From Sweltsa coloradensis (taxonomy: Eukaryota; Arthropoda; Insecta; Plecoptera; Chloroperlidae), in the NCBI GenBank assembly GCA_024449915.1, contig JAMZAV010000433.1, positions 186,001-250,000 on the forward strand: 64,000 nucleotides of DNA, written 5' to 3'. Shown one piece after another: positions 25,549 to 37,731 of the stretch. The first letter of the stretch is position 1. Every line of letters starts with the position of its first letter. The position numbers and the translations under genes were made by a program. A model generated the notes under the pieces. It saw only the letters and a list, made by a program, of their open reading frames with translations, searched no databases and was not told the DNA's origin.

Positions 25549-26811
25549 GCAACAGAACAAATGTCATATGAAAGGCACGTGTGATGTTTGGTATGTTTGC
25601 CTTCAATGATCCGTTAGAAAATATGACCTAATTAGCTTCTCGTGTGATGAACACGTCTCAAAGTAGAGGTTTATCACTCAGCTCAATCTGTTTTCCAATC
25701 AACATTGGTAGGCCTATCTGTATTTGAAATTGTCATCGTGATCAAAAGATAAAATTTCTTTGATCAGTCCGCAAAATAATTGTAAAAACAAATTCACAAG
25801 ACAATTATTCACATTTGAACAACTATCTAAAAAAAACAAAGCATGCAGTACTTATAGTGAGACTATGTTACCTGGCTTTGGATTTCTAACGTTATAAAGA
25901 ACACCCCATACATATTGTTTCTCAACATTGAAATGCGATTCGATAAACCGAGACAAAAAATAAGAGAAATGAATAAGTCATCCGTTGCATTAAATCTTTG
26001 CACAAATCATCTATTGTATATTGATGTAATTTATATTTCCATCATGTAAATCAAAATACACAAGGTTCATCTTATAGCTCAAAGTCTCAGTTCCATGCTA
26101 GTACTAGCAAAACTAAATTAAATTAAATGCAACTTTCAATAATAAAATAATAAATATAAGTACGAAGTTATGTTTTTCTTCTGGTTAACTGAAACGATAA
26201 CAAGTAAATATGGTTGGATATATTACCACGAAGATATAATATGGCTGGTGGAAGAGTCCAAGTGCTCTGTAGTGGTATAGTGTAACAAGCCCCTCAAGTA
26301 CCAATAAAGTCTCAACCATCCGCACAGAACTCATTACTATCCAGTTAGACGCAGTACCTTGTGATTCATTCAATTTCATCTTTCCCGATGTGATTGGATT
26401 TCACAAGAGTATCGCTCATCGTATTACATTATTTCATCTTTCCATTAGAAGTTATAAGAGTTTCTTATGAACTCTTCAGAATTTAGTTTAGCTGACAAAT
26501 AAAACACAACCGAAAAACCGGATATAAGATTAATATACATTGGGATTTCTAGTGACTTACAGTTCCGGTTTCCAATGTCCCAGACTCTTTTCAGAGCAGA
26601 AAGTAAACTTGCTTGGTGCTTGCTGTTTTTAACGACGACTCATGTCTTCATACAAACGCAAAACATTAGTCAGGGACTCCCCCATACCTAGAAGCATCAC
26701 CTCCTGTCCGACCATGACTCCGTAAGCGAGTCAGTTGTTGCCACAAGAATATCACACGATAGTGTTTGGTGGGCCTGGGGCCAGGGAGGCGGGGCTAGTC
26801 CTGTCCACGAA
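25549..26811. other. Anonymous DNA
   Basis: A+T-rich up to about 26560, then G+C-richer. The last 170 bp run into the end motif at 26812. No supported gene. Confidence 0.5.
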
Positions 26812-26827
26812 CCCGGCACCTCCACCA
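26812..26827 (-). repeat. End motif of the TGGTGGAGGTGCCGGG family
   Basis: Exact 16-base match on the minus strand. The neighbouring G+C-rich sequence (26640-26811) does not clearly match the type-1 or type-2 body. Confidence 0.7.
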
Positions 26828-27009
26828 AACAATATTATCTGTTTTAAATGTGTTTCTTGACAGAAACTTTCTGAAAGTAAGCAAATAAAAAAATATTTCG
26901 AAGATTTAAAAAAGACATTCCTTCAACCTCAATATTTTTTTTATAATTCTTTGGCTAATCCATATGCTTACCGAATATGAGCAATAACTGTCAATAATAT
27001 ACCCTGAAA

Positions 27010-27269
27010 CCGAGTGTTGGCTCGAGCGTTAAGCGCTTGACTCTGATTCGGGAGGCCCCGGGTTCGAATCCGTCGAGACCGGCAATCCTGACTGAAGGTT
27101 TATCCCGAGGTTTTCCTCAGTCGTTAATGCGAATGCAAGGGATTGAGTCCTCTTTTACAGCTCTCGAACATCCCTTCACAATTGTCCTTTCTGTAACATG
27201 CCTAGTTCATCTGAAGAGGGGAATACAGCACCATATTAACAGCTTCAATTCCCAAGATAAAAAAAAAAC
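27010..27269 (+). mobile_element. tRNA-derived SINE, near full length
   Basis: The head carries an A-box-like tggctcgagcg (27018-27028) and a perfect B box ggttcgaatcc (27061-27071), the split pol III promoter of tRNA-derived SINEs. The body follows with cctgactgaaggtttatc, gaggttttcctcagtcgtta and catgcctagttc, and ends in an A-rich tail near 27260. The copy at 29285 matches along its length. SINEs carry no protein and depend on a LINE for movement. A 112-codon plus frame across it is incidental. Confidence 0.85.
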
Positions 27270-29284
27270 TTGGAACGAAAGCGAGACATCAACAAAATGT
27301 TTGTATATGTATACAATACTACGTCAGACACGTGAATGTCAAAAGGCTCGAGGTGCTTCTTCTGACAACAGCTAATAATACGATCTACTGCACCCCAACT
27401 GGTAACCGTAGCATGTATACAAATAGTTTTCGATATGGATTGAAAAGATTCCCCCCGTAAATGTTATCACGTCAACGCAAACGCTTGTTAATGTATTTAG
27501 TTAATGCACTCTAAAAGGGTTTGACTCTCGTATCACGACGATAATCTTTATAAGGAAAGCTAATGGTGTTTAATGTACTAGGCCTGCGTGGGTCAATCAT
27601 ACACTATGCATTGGAAACAATTAGAGGAACGATCAACGCGAAGATTGCAGCGTGTGACGTAGACGATTGACTGCAGTGCAATCCCAATAAAAAACGGTCA
27701 CGCATTAGTGTGTCAGAAACATTATTGATCATTTGTCTGGATTACGTTGATAAGGAAAGGTCAATCTAGGTTCCAAATTATAAATGAAAAGGTAAATACT
27801 AGTACAAAGTGACAATGAATGATTTACCCAGGGGAAAGAGAAGGAACTATTAACTGAATAGACGGAATTTTTCATTCAATCCACGGGACAGGTTCTAAGT
27901 GGCCGATGTTTCTTCCAAGTTGAATTTTAGAAAAAGAAACATGGCACTTGGAGGGTGGAAGGGGGGGGGGGAGTTGACAAGGAGGGTGAGGGGGGCAGTT
28001 GGTCAGACGACGAAAAATTGACTCTGCAAATGCACTTTTTATGTTCCGAACTCCCGGATAAAATAGTGCGTGCGTCTGTGCGTTTGTAAGGAAAATAAAG
28101 CGGTTTAGTTCTGTTAAGTAGGTAGACGTGATGGCAGCAATAGACCTCGCTATCAATTCAAATATACACTAGATCCACAAGTACCAACCATACAGACACA
28201 TAGGCTTAATACCAAGAAACACAAATATCTAAATAAAAAATATAAGTAATGAATGCTAAATTACAAAACAAAATAAGTAGAAAATGATACCTAGCAAAAA
28301 TACAAATATATAAATTTTAACACACTAAAGTATAAACCAAAATTAATTTATACACAAACATGAGATAAAAATTTAAACTAATGCAAGAAAAATCCCAATA
28401 AAAAGGGGATTTAAGTAATTGGTATAATGGGACATTGATCGTGGTGAACTGACATAAGCAGTTGATGTTAATGTGTGATGGTTCATATAAAATAATTGAT
28501 CTCAAGTCCAGGATATTTGGTTCTAAGGCGCTTGAATCAGGTAAGAGGAGAAAAATTAGAATTACTGTATCAATACGAGATCATGAATTAAGTGGTTTCT
28601 AGTCCGACATTGTATAAGGATGTGAAGATTTACAATTTGAAGCAGTTCCGAGTAGACGAGAATTGTAGTGTTTCATATTTGTTTGATTGCGAGATATCTG
28701 TCGACAAAGGGTAGTATACTGTGCACAATGAAAACGTGTATTACATATTTTACACAGAAAAACGAAAGTTAAAGGAGTTTTGTATTTACTTTGAGATGTA
28801 ATGAACAATCCAACTGCAGTTTTAGATAAGAGAAAAACAATGAGCGCATTTCTGAAAGTATAGAATACAAAGCGCTATGAATATATTGAAGAGATCTGAA
28901 GTAAAATTAAGTTTGTGAGAGGAATGAAGAAAATGAAATATTCTGTTTCTCTTTCTTACAATTCTGAAGGCTGAATGAGTAAACAATATTATGCGTCAGG
29001 ATAGGGTTTTCTGCAGAATTTACTCTGTAAGTAGGGACGACGTTCTCCTGGTCGGGTTAGCTTTGTTGTAACGCTTACTTACAACGTGGTTGTCAAAACA
29101 CCGTAAATACGTAAGCCAATCAATCCCTACCATTGGATTGCATCAATTCAATTGGAAGTTGCTCCAAACGCTTGTTTATTGGCTTACCTCGCGCATATAC
29201 CGTTAGAGCCTATGTTAACGTTAAGTTCGTGAGGATGATAAACGATTTAAAATACACTAGAACCCAAATTATTATACATTGACC
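27270..29284. other. Anonymous A+T-rich DNA
   Basis: No gene is supported. A G-rich run (ten G) lies at about 27961-27970. A 94-codon minus frame (27872-28156) overlaps it and is not recognised. Confidence 0.5.
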
Positions 29285-29556
29285 GACAGCGTTGGCTCGA
29301 GTGTTAAGCACGCAACTCTGATCCAGGAGGTCCCGGGTTCAAATCCCGTCGAGACCGGCAATCCTGACTGAAATTGTTTCCAAGGTTTTCCTCAGTCGTT
29401 AATGCGATTGCAAGGGATTGAATTTTCTTGAACAACCCTAGGACATCTTTTCACAATTTGTCCTATCCGCAACATACCTAGTTAGACACCTGAAAACGGG
29501 CATGAATTGCACCATGGGCAGGCTTCCCACGAAAAATTCTTTATAATATATTTTTC
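29285..29556 (+). mobile_element. tRNA-derived SINE, near full length
   Basis: Same family as 27010-27269. The B box ggttcaaatcc is at 29336-29346 and the A-box-like tggctcgagtg is about 45 nt upstream. The body blocks appear in the same order and the 3' end passes into A+T-rich sequence. Differences from the first copy include many substitutions, so neither copy looks like a very recent insertion. Confidence 0.85.
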
Positions 29557-29680
29557 CGCAAACGGTGTGGATAAATCAAAACTCGAAATTAACACCTGGT
29601 TGACGTACATTCCAATAAAAGAATACTTAATGTGGGAAAATTTAAATTTATAAGTAAGAATTATTTTAATTTTATGTAGT

Positions 29681-29955
29681 GGTGTGCAGGTACCCGAAAT
29701 TTCGGGTAGATTGGGTATTTGGGGGCCGACCCGATTCTAAAAAAAATGTACCCGAAAATGTAACGCAGATTTTTTTTAGGTTTTTGGTGGAGGTGCCGGT
29801 CCAGACAATTTTTATTTATATCGTATACAAAATGCCATTTAATGAAAATCCAGACAATAAAAAATGAATTGGGATAAAACAGAACGTAAGATTCCTCCAA
29901 GTAAAATTCGTTATCCATTTGAATAATATGTAGCATTAAAACAGCCCTAATTTTA
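29681..29955 (+). mobile_element. Type-2 TGGTGGAGGTGCCGG-family repeat
   Basis: A block tggtgtgcaggtacccg with the self-complementary acccgaaatttcgggt precedes the motif at 29785-29799. It is followed by tccagacaatttttattt and, about 140 bp later, acagccctaatttta. The copy at 14985 has the same succession. The cccg/cgggt-rich part resembles the ends of hAT-type elements, but this is only an impression. A 91-codon minus frame spans it without recognisable domains. Confidence 0.6.
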
Positions 29956-31124
29956 TCATGTTATACATTTCTACTCCATTGTATGGTATGAGGACGTACC
30001 TAGCCACGATAATGATAAATATTTGTTAATAGCGTTACTATCAAGTTTTCAAAACTAGAAAATGTTTTTTTTGCGTTTCCACAATATGAGTAGATTGAAG
30101 ATTCTGCTAAAAAAAAACAGGAATAACGTTACGGTTGCAGGCAGTACTAGAATAGGCAGTACAAGAATGCACCGTAGTCGTTGATGGAACGAACGAATCG
30201 TATAATGCAACTTGATGAAATCTTATTAAGCCACGGAGCATTCGAGTGTAACAACCCCCCACATCTCCCACTGAGACTCTTACCACGAAGAATATCGAGT
30301 TGAGGGACAACCAGATTATAACGGATGACTTCCAAATCGAATCATGTTCATAACACATTAAATTGCATTTGAAATACGAATTTATCTGCTCCAAGCGCAC
30401 ATCTTGACTTAAATCGCATCAAGTGCGGGCGATTAGGGCACCACGTCATCCCTGTAGGGCTACTATTCTCTGGGCTACGGGATTGTCAACGAGAGTTCTA
30501 GTGAGTTTTCGAACTTCTTAGTACACACTTTCGGCTAACAGTTTCGGAGGGAAGAATTTTCAATCCCCGAACACAGACAGTGTAGTCCTTTGGTGGGTCT
30601 ATTCCTCAATATATTATGCGGTTCAATTCCCTATTGTGCTCAGTGTATTCATGAGTGCGGTGAACGTAATAATGATAAAAACCGAAATGGAAGGCAATTA
30701 GAAACAAGCGTGCTTCATGAGGGAATCGAAGATGGAACCCTCCACGTTTGTGTCCATGCGGTTAATACACAAGAGTTTATTTGGTTAAGGGCGCGCCAAC
30801 TGTAGGGTCACTCTCTTGTTGTTAATCTGGATTAAGGGCGCACCTACCGATTGGTCATTATGCGCCACTCTAGCCTTGGGGATGTGGGGAGGAAAGTTTC
30901 ATGCTGGACAGAATTAGCCACGAGCAGAGAGAGGAAAGAGGGATAGGGGTGAAGGGAAATTCTTATTTTGTGGTTGTTATAGTCTTTGTCGTCGTTTTTG
31001 TTGTCATTGTCGTCGTCGTCTTCAGGTAGGTCGTCATTCGTCAAGGAGAGGGGGAGGAGTCCCCGACGACGACGACAGCCAGAGTTCGTCTCTGGTTTCG
31101 GAGATTATACTCCTAGTTGTAATT
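29956..31124. other. Anonymous DNA
   Basis: No supported gene. Overlapping minus frames (30107-30400) and a plus frame (30590-30805) are not recognised. The interval 30960-31080 is rich in gtcgtc/gacgac simple sequence. Confidence 0.5.
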
Positions 31125-31950
31125 ACTCTATTGTATACACTGCACTTTTAAATAAATAACAAGATTTTAAACATATTTCGACGACTTATCAGTCTTCTTC
31201 TATGGGTTTTATTGACAGGTAGCCTAAAGGTAGCTTTCAGAAACATACTAACAAAACCTAAGATTGACGTTCAATTATCTAAGAACGCGGCTTACTGTGG
31301 CGTCCCTTGCATAGGTGAGACCTAGATTGAATGATTGATTGATTCAGGTCTTTATTTCAAGGCGGGATTAAGGCTAGTAAAACCTTTAACAAAAAAATTA
31401 GAGTGAGACAACTAGAGGTTAGGTTGAAAGAACACAAGACAAATGTAGCACAGCATATGGTTTGCTCCTCTAGACTAGCGGAACATGTGTTTGAGAACTA
31501 TCCATGTAAATTGGTAGGACTCGTCTATCATTCTCCATGAAACTTATCCTCATAAACGCAGGTTGAAAGAGGCTGCCATTATACCTGTAACTTACACTGT
31601 TATAAGTAATCCCAGTATTGATTTTCCTGCTATTTGTGAAGTGTTTATAACCTAACCAGCCATTGTTAAAAAAGGTTATTTTGTTGTTTTGTTTTTAATA
31701 ATTGACTACGACTCTGTTATAATTTTTGGCAAGTTTTGCAAGCATTTTCTATTTACGAACAGTAGACAGTTTACGAACAGTTTACACATTGAGATGGCAG
31801 TATTTATTTTGTTTCTCTTTCTTGCACTGTTAATGTTATAGGCTATCTGTCAATAAAACCCATGAAAGACGTCTGATAAATTGTCAAAATCTTTTTTTAA
31901 ATCTTCTTCTTTATTTATTTATTAAAGTGCAGTGTATAGTGCAATAGAGT
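31125..31950 (+). mobile_element. Penelope-like element fragment with inverted terminal repeats
   Basis: Inverted repeats of about 110 bp bound the unit: 31125-31225 (actctattgtatacactgc ... gggttttattgacag) and 31839-31950 (its reverse complement, with some mismatches). Between them is the remnant of a GIY-YIG endonuclease on the plus strand (see 31287-31655). Penelope-like elements are retroelements with a reverse transcriptase joined to a C-terminal GIY-YIG domain, and their copies often carry terminal direct or inverted repeats. The reverse transcriptase part is absent, so this copy cannot move by itself. Confidence 0.65.
31287..31655 (+). pseudogene. GIY-YIG endonuclease domain of a Penelope-like element, broken
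   Basis: Near 31290 a frame reads AYCGVPCIGET, resembling the N-terminal GIY-YIG core of Penelope-like endonucleases, and stops at once. After about 75 bp of unrelated sequence (containing repeated gattgatt) the frame resumes at about 31395 with VRLKEHK and then SSRLAEHVFE, the usual order of the Arg-containing helix and the His/Glu region. Near the end it shifts frame once more, gives RRLKEAAI and ISNPSIDFPAI, and stops at 31653-31655. At least two breaks make it a pseudogene. The family call rests on motif order only. Confidence 0.6.
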
Positions 31951-32328
31951 CATTCAAACTAAACCTCACCTGCTCTAAAAGATCCATCAAATTAATATAA
32001 CTAGCTGATGTTTGCGAGATGGACTTTACCCCTTTTCTCGCCATTTACGATCAAAGCTGCTATATCTGTTCCAAATCCTACGCTGAAACCCTGTGGGGGC
32101 ACAAACGAAGAGACAATAATATTTCGTTGGTTTCTTATTTATTAAGCTCAAAGAAATAGAATTGTAATGTGTAATATGGAGTGTGGCTACAGAGCCCTGG
32201 GAACTACATGGAAGATAGAGCAGTAGGACCTCATTTGTTTAACTAAACACATTCCCCCAGTGATGTGATTGATGATGGATGGTCTGAAGCTTTCCTCGTA
32301 GTTTGTGAGGATTGATTCTCTGAGAGTG
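31951..32328. other. Anonymous DNA
   Basis: No gene or repeat is recognised. Confidence 0.5.
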
Positions 32329-32520
32329 TGTCTAGTGTGTATGTGTGCGTGCGTGTGTGTGTGGCGGGAGGAGTGGGCCTTGGGGAACCATTTGCATTGT
32401 AATGGAGCAGAAACAGTTGACTGCTGTACACTCTGGTGTCGACGAGCCTCGTAGTGCAGGCCACCCCCGCCCCCGCGCTGTGCCACCCCCCACCCCCGCC
32501 CCCGCCAGCGAGGGTACACG
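32329..32520. repeat. TG-rich microsatellite and C-rich low-complexity island
   Basis: gtgtgtgcgtgcgtgtgtgtg at about 32337-32362 is followed about 100 bp later by cccccgcccc-type sequence. Five overlapping frames in 32187-32654 on both strands (up to 135 codons) are Pro/Gly/Thr-rich products of this composition. Confidence 0.7.
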
Positions 32521-32639
32521 ATACAGCTTCCTCTCTTCTGTCACCCCAGCGACAGGGCGACAAGACAAATGCAATTCGACTTCTGCTGCACTTTACTCCG
32601 AGACAACTGCTGTTAGGAAACTCCAGCACCAATTTAGCA

Positions 32640-33192
32640 AATAGCATCAAATAGGCATTGAGTTTATAGCCAAGTTAGCCTCTAGGCAACCAACGGGGTT
32701 TCTAATTTTACAGAAGCTAGAAGCCAAGCTTATAGCTGGTGTCTCCTCGTGTTAGAAGGCGCGGGTTGGACGAGTATCAGAAGGGAGAGACCCTAAGAAG
32801 GGTTTGGGATAAACAGATAATACTAAAATCCAGAACTCCCCTAACGAACAACAAAAGTCCATTTTGTATAATGTGATAAACTAATAGCATACCCCCATGT
32901 TATACATACTTTGTAAATTCTTTTCTTTTGAAAAAAGCCATCCCCGGGTTAGGCACCCCATAATAATAACTTCGTTAAAACACAGTCGTGATTGGATTTA
33001 GAACTTAATATAATTCACAGATAAATTTCAGCCGTAGATACAAAGTAAGATAGCTTCACGTTGACAATATTGTAGTTGGGATAACAAAATAAATATAATT
33101 ACTTTTAAACAGCAGATACTGGCTATATCTTGTATTCGTGCCAGCTTTATAATAATTCATTCAGAAACAAACATACATAACGCAGTTATTAG
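32640..33192. other. Anonymous DNA
   Basis: No gene or recognised repeat. Confidence 0.5.
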
Positions 33193-33378
33193 GAAAAAGC
33201 GAGCAACCTTTGCTTTTCTGTCCGTCCGTCTGTGCGAGTGTCACGTCTCACGATAATAACACAACATGACCTCTGATAACATGCGTTATTTTGTTGACAT
33301 TATCCTTGAACAAGGATGAGGGATTCACGGGGCCAGCCACACTCAAAGATGGGAGTATAGTACACGGCACCTCCACCA
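33193..33378 (-). mobile_element. Type-1 TGGTGGAGGTGCCG-family repeat, minus strand
   Basis: Ends at the motif cggcacctccacca (33365-33378). Read on the minus strand the body has catccttgttcaaggat, atgtcaac, cgcatgttatc, tcgtgagacgtgacac and gacggacggacagaaaag. This is one of the best-preserved copies. No coding capacity. Confidence 0.8.
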
Positions 33379-35940
33379 ACATTGGTGAACTCAATCCCTT
33401 GTTCTACACCCCGTAACCGTGCTTGCTGTGAACATGTAGCTCTAACATGCTGATGTGTAGCCATCAATCATCGATTGATCCATCAATGTATAAGCTCAAT
33501 AGGCATGAGAATTGTTTAGCGGTCACTTTGAATATCACATGCTTTCGATCCACCAAATGCTCATAATTCATAATCATTATCTCGTTATTTTATCTAAATC
33601 ACCTGAGTGTTTCTTTCCATGTTATACCATGTTATGTGTTGTCAAAGCATTATTTCATAGGGTTAAAAACAATTAATGTAGATTAATGTGATGTGAGAAC
33701 GCGCATAAATATGATGAACAAAACCTCAATGCTAATTACTAAGGTACATAAGTGAGTCTTCCTACGTTATTTCCATCAATGTGGTGGCTTCTTCATTGAG
33801 GGGAAGGATTTTCTAGTTGAATGCAAGTGGGACTTGTCTATTAAGAGTTAGCTACGTCAGCAATTAGCGTGAGTATATCACTTGTTCCGCTACTCAGTAC
33901 TTAATGCGTGAAACGGGGGCAAGTCTTCGTCGTTCTCTGAAAGCTCTCAACATAGTTAAGTCTCACGGGAACAAGAACAAAACATCTATGCAACACAGTC
34001 AGTCGGATTACTATTGAGAGAGACTAGATTTCTCATCATTAGTTGTCACCGTAAACAATAATCTTCTTTGTTGGCGATCACTATTCACCTGTACTTAACT
34101 TTCGAGAACAAGATCGAGTATGAAAAGTATGACACTTTTGTGTGGGCAATAAATGCGGGAGTCATTGAAGAGTAATACGGAAATGAAATGTGGATGCACT
34201 TAACCGAGAAACGATATCACTCAAGTGTAATGTTTGCAATTACGATGATGGTGCAAATATGACAAGTGAAATACATTTACGTGACGGAAATGCATATATT
34301 TTGAAACGAAGACGTCACAAATATAAGGTGTAACTCCAAAAAGGAAAAGATAAGGATTTAAATCAATCATCTTTAATCTTATTTTAAATGAATGGTTTAG
34401 TTGAATTTTCCTAAAATATAATTCAGATTTCACATTAAATGAAGCAATATCATAAATAAAATTTAGGTATAATGAGATAAGTTTGTGAATTAAACGGTAA
34501 TTTGCAAAAAGATAAAAATCGTTTCATCAAACAAATACTGAATATTAATTCAAAATTTGCTCCCCTCTCTAAATAATTTGCTAAATTTGCTATACAGCCT
34601 GCAAAATAAATATCCCTGTTTGCATGAGGTACTTACGGAATGTATAAAGATTCCCAAAAAATCGTATACGATCGCCATTTTGGAAACCTCTGCTCTAGGT
34701 ACATATTTCATACTTCTAACCCAGACACATCAGCACCATGCATTTAATCTTCGAAATTGTTTTTGAAAGTAATACGCCTGAATGTCCATTGTTGTGGCAT
34801 GCGCTATTGTAGGCGCACATGCAGACTGTGGTTACAACACAATGGTGTCGTCGGGAGTTGGGCACCACGTAATCATCTTAATGGACGCTCGAGGGAGGAA
34901 TCACAGAACTGCCGAGACGCGTGCGTTAGGCAAATGATATTCTTTCACTCCATTCCCAGCGGATTAGGCAAACAATCTTTAGACTTCATATTCCGTGCGA
35001 AAACATCCTCATGAAAAGATTTGTGTGTTGTTTTAGTGCAAGATGGAGGAGACGGATTGATTATAAGAATATTATTGTAAAAACACAGGAACGCAGATCA
35101 ATTCGAAAAACAGTATCAACCAGAAGTTGCATTTTGATACAAATATGTTCGCTGAAAGTTTTAATAGATCATTTTGGACAGAAATAAATTTACAACTAAA
35201 TATATTTAAAAAGCTATTTAGTAATTAGTGTACGTTGAAAGTGTTAGGATACATTCATATGTCAAATAATATGCCCATTTCAAATTTCTACACACAAAAT
35301 CTATACAACCGGTTTTCACGAATGTCACAATGATTTGCTAAATTAAAACATTGATTTTACTTGAATTATACAAAATTCATAACTAATTTCCGACATCAAA
35401 ATTACAAACATAAAACTTGCATAAAATTAAAAAATAGTCGCAATATTTGTATGATTGTTTGTGTATACGGTACAGGCTGTAAGTTAGCAATACGCAAGTT
35501 AAAAGTATTTCTTATGGACAATATCTGTAAGTAACTAGAAAGTGTAAGTAGAAATTAGCTGCAAGTGGAACTGAAAAAGCTCTCTAAATGAAAGTTCTAG
35601 CTCGGTGGAAGGAACGCTGCGCTAGGGGGAATGCGGAAGAATTGAATGGCCCGCCGTTGATAGTATCTCTTAGTTTGGTGGTCGTCTTTGTCCCGGCATC
35701 GGAAATGAAGCCCCTAAGAAGAGAAGAAAAGATATCCCCACTGACCCTTCGTCATATGAATGAGGTTTAAAAGAATCAGGATCAAACAAGGATCAAGATA
35801 AACCAAGGATTGAAGCGTTTCAAAAGAATGGATTGCTTCGAAGTTTACGCCATTGCAATAGCATTGGCCCATTTTCTTCCGTTGCCACAACCAATAACGT
35901 TGATAATGGCGTTGCCATCAAGAGGGGTTTGTGTAGATGC
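33379..35940. other. Anonymous A+T-rich DNA
   Basis: No gene is supported. Short frames at 34221-34433, 34557-35014 and 35588-35770 have no recognisable domain. Confidence 0.5.
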
Positions 35941-36381
35941 TGTGTATAGCTAGGAGCTGAAATCAAGAGTTCAGCCATAAACATCAAGTCGAGTGTATAG
36001 CTAGGAGCTGAAATCAAGAGTTCAGCCATAAACATCAAGTCGTGTGTATAGCTAGGAGCTGAAATCAAGAGTTCAGCCATAAACATCAAGTCGTGTGTAT
36101 AGCTAGGAGCTGAAATCAAGAGTTCAGCCATAAACATCAAGTCGTGTGTATAGCTAGGAGCTGAAATCAAGAGTTCAGCCATAAACATCAAGTGTGTATA
36201 GCTAGGAGATGAATCAAAGTTTCACAAACATCAGTCGTTGTATACTAGAGATTGAATCAAGAGTTCAGCCATAAATCAACGTGTGTATAGCTAGGACTGA
36301 AATCAGAGTTCAGTGCCACAAACATCAAGTCTGTGTATAGCTAGAGCTGAAATCAAGAGTTCAGTCATAAACATAGTCAGA
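35941..36381. repeat. 51-bp minisatellite, about 5 clean and 4 degraded units
   Basis: Units contain gtatagctaggagctgaa and ttcagccataaacatcaag. Clean unit starts are spaced exactly 51 bp (35944, 35995, 36046, 36097, 36148). From about 36192 the units become irregular through scattered one- or two-base losses. The minus strand is open across the clean part (123 codons, a 17-residue repeat including MAELLISAPSYT), but the frame is lost in the degraded units and I do not call a gene. Confidence 0.9.
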
Positions 36382-37386
36382 AACAACGCTAGTCACCAAG
36401 AGTTTTTATCAATTTGCGTCTACATCTAAAAAATATAAAATTTTGTTACTATGTTAATGATAATATATGTTGATATGTTGTTAATATTAAGTTATTTATT
36501 TAGATTCGATACTGTATAATATAACCATCCGAAAAACAGTACGTACATGATTAAAGGTTAAATAATTTTAATAAAATGCCTGTTTCCATTTGAGAAATAT
36601 TAGTGCAACACACTTGTTGAAAATGATCAAAAATTTCTATCTACATTAAATCAAATCTCAATATTTAGACTACCGAGTTGCAAAAGTTGCAATTTTTTTT
36701 TTATCGTTACCGTGCAAGATCACCGAACGCGGGTGTAGAGCTACTAGAGGATCAACATGTTTGTCACATATCCTGGTGTTTGCATAGCTTAGTGGGACAT
36801 AGCGTCAACTGGTAACCAACATTTACAGCACGCACGGTACCATATTTGTTTTGCTCTCGTATAGCTTTAAAGCACTGCACTTAGTTGCTATACAAATGGA
36901 TAGGGAATAATATTGGTTTTGCTAAATGATGTTTGATTATACAGAGCACGAATTGGGATCAGTTGGATAATCCTAGACCTAATTCGCCATCACGTACACC
37001 ACAAACTTATAAAAAAACTATTGTTATAATGCTTAAATAAAGAAAAAGAGGCATATGCTACACGCAAAATGTGTCAGTAATCATTTCATTACATGTATAC
37101 ATATTTGATCAAACCACAAACATTCATTTATAGTTTTGTGGGATCTGGGAATGTCTGCAGTTGTAAATAAATACTCCCGGACTACTAGATATTCATTGCA
37201 TATTTATCCAATAAAAACATTGAAGAAATTATTAATTTGATATTGAGAAATTGGAAATAAGACATGTCCTACTGTAACGATGGTCGCAACTATCAACTCA
37301 AGGGCTTTAATTACAAAGATGTCTAGGTGACATCACATCGGAGACCAGCAGCAGGCTTGCACAACGAGCTACACCAACACACATTT
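36382..37386. other. Anonymous A+T-rich DNA
   Basis: No gene is supported. An A-box-like tagcttagtgg at 36785-36795 has no matching B box. Confidence 0.5.
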
Positions 37387-37731
37387 GATGACGCGTATCC
37401 TAGCTGTCACCCCCCCCCCCTTACTCCCGCAGTGTCGGGCGGCGATGATGACGCGTACCCTAGCAGTACAATAAACCTCCGTGGCTGTCACCCCCTAACT
37501 CCCGCAGTGTCGGGCGGCGATGATGACGCGTACCCTAGCAGTACAATAAACCCCCGTGGCTGTCACCCCCTAACTCCCGCAGTGTCGGGCGGCGATGATG
37601 ACGCGTACCCTAGCAGTACAATAAACCTCCGTGGCCGTCACCCCCCAACTCCCGCAGTGTCGGGCGGCGATGATGACGCGTACCCTAGCAGTACAATAAA
37701 CCTCCGTGGCTGTCACCCCCCTAACTCCCGC
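37387..37731. repeat. 75-bp minisatellite, about 4.5 copies
   Basis: The block ggcgatgatgacgcgtaccc recurs at 37441, 37516, 37591 and 37666, exactly 75 bp apart, with partial units on both sides. A plus-strand frame (37327-37761, 144 codons) is open through it with a 25-residue repeat containing VSGGDDDAYPSSTIN. Unit-to-unit changes (Leu/Pro, Cys/Arg) are amino-acid-changing, so there is no sign of selection on a protein. No signal peptide. I regard the frame as incidental but not disproved. Confidence 0.9.

Noticed and set aside
30618..30630. B-box-like ggttcaattcc
   Set aside because: No A box upstream and no tRNA-like stems.
32187..32654. Overlapping Pro/Gly/Thr-rich frames on both strands
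   Set aside because: They follow from the C-rich and TG-rich simple sequence. Several mutually exclusive frames are equally open.
36785..36795. tRNA A box tagcttagtgg
   Set aside because: No B box at a suitable distance and no cloverleaf could be drawn.
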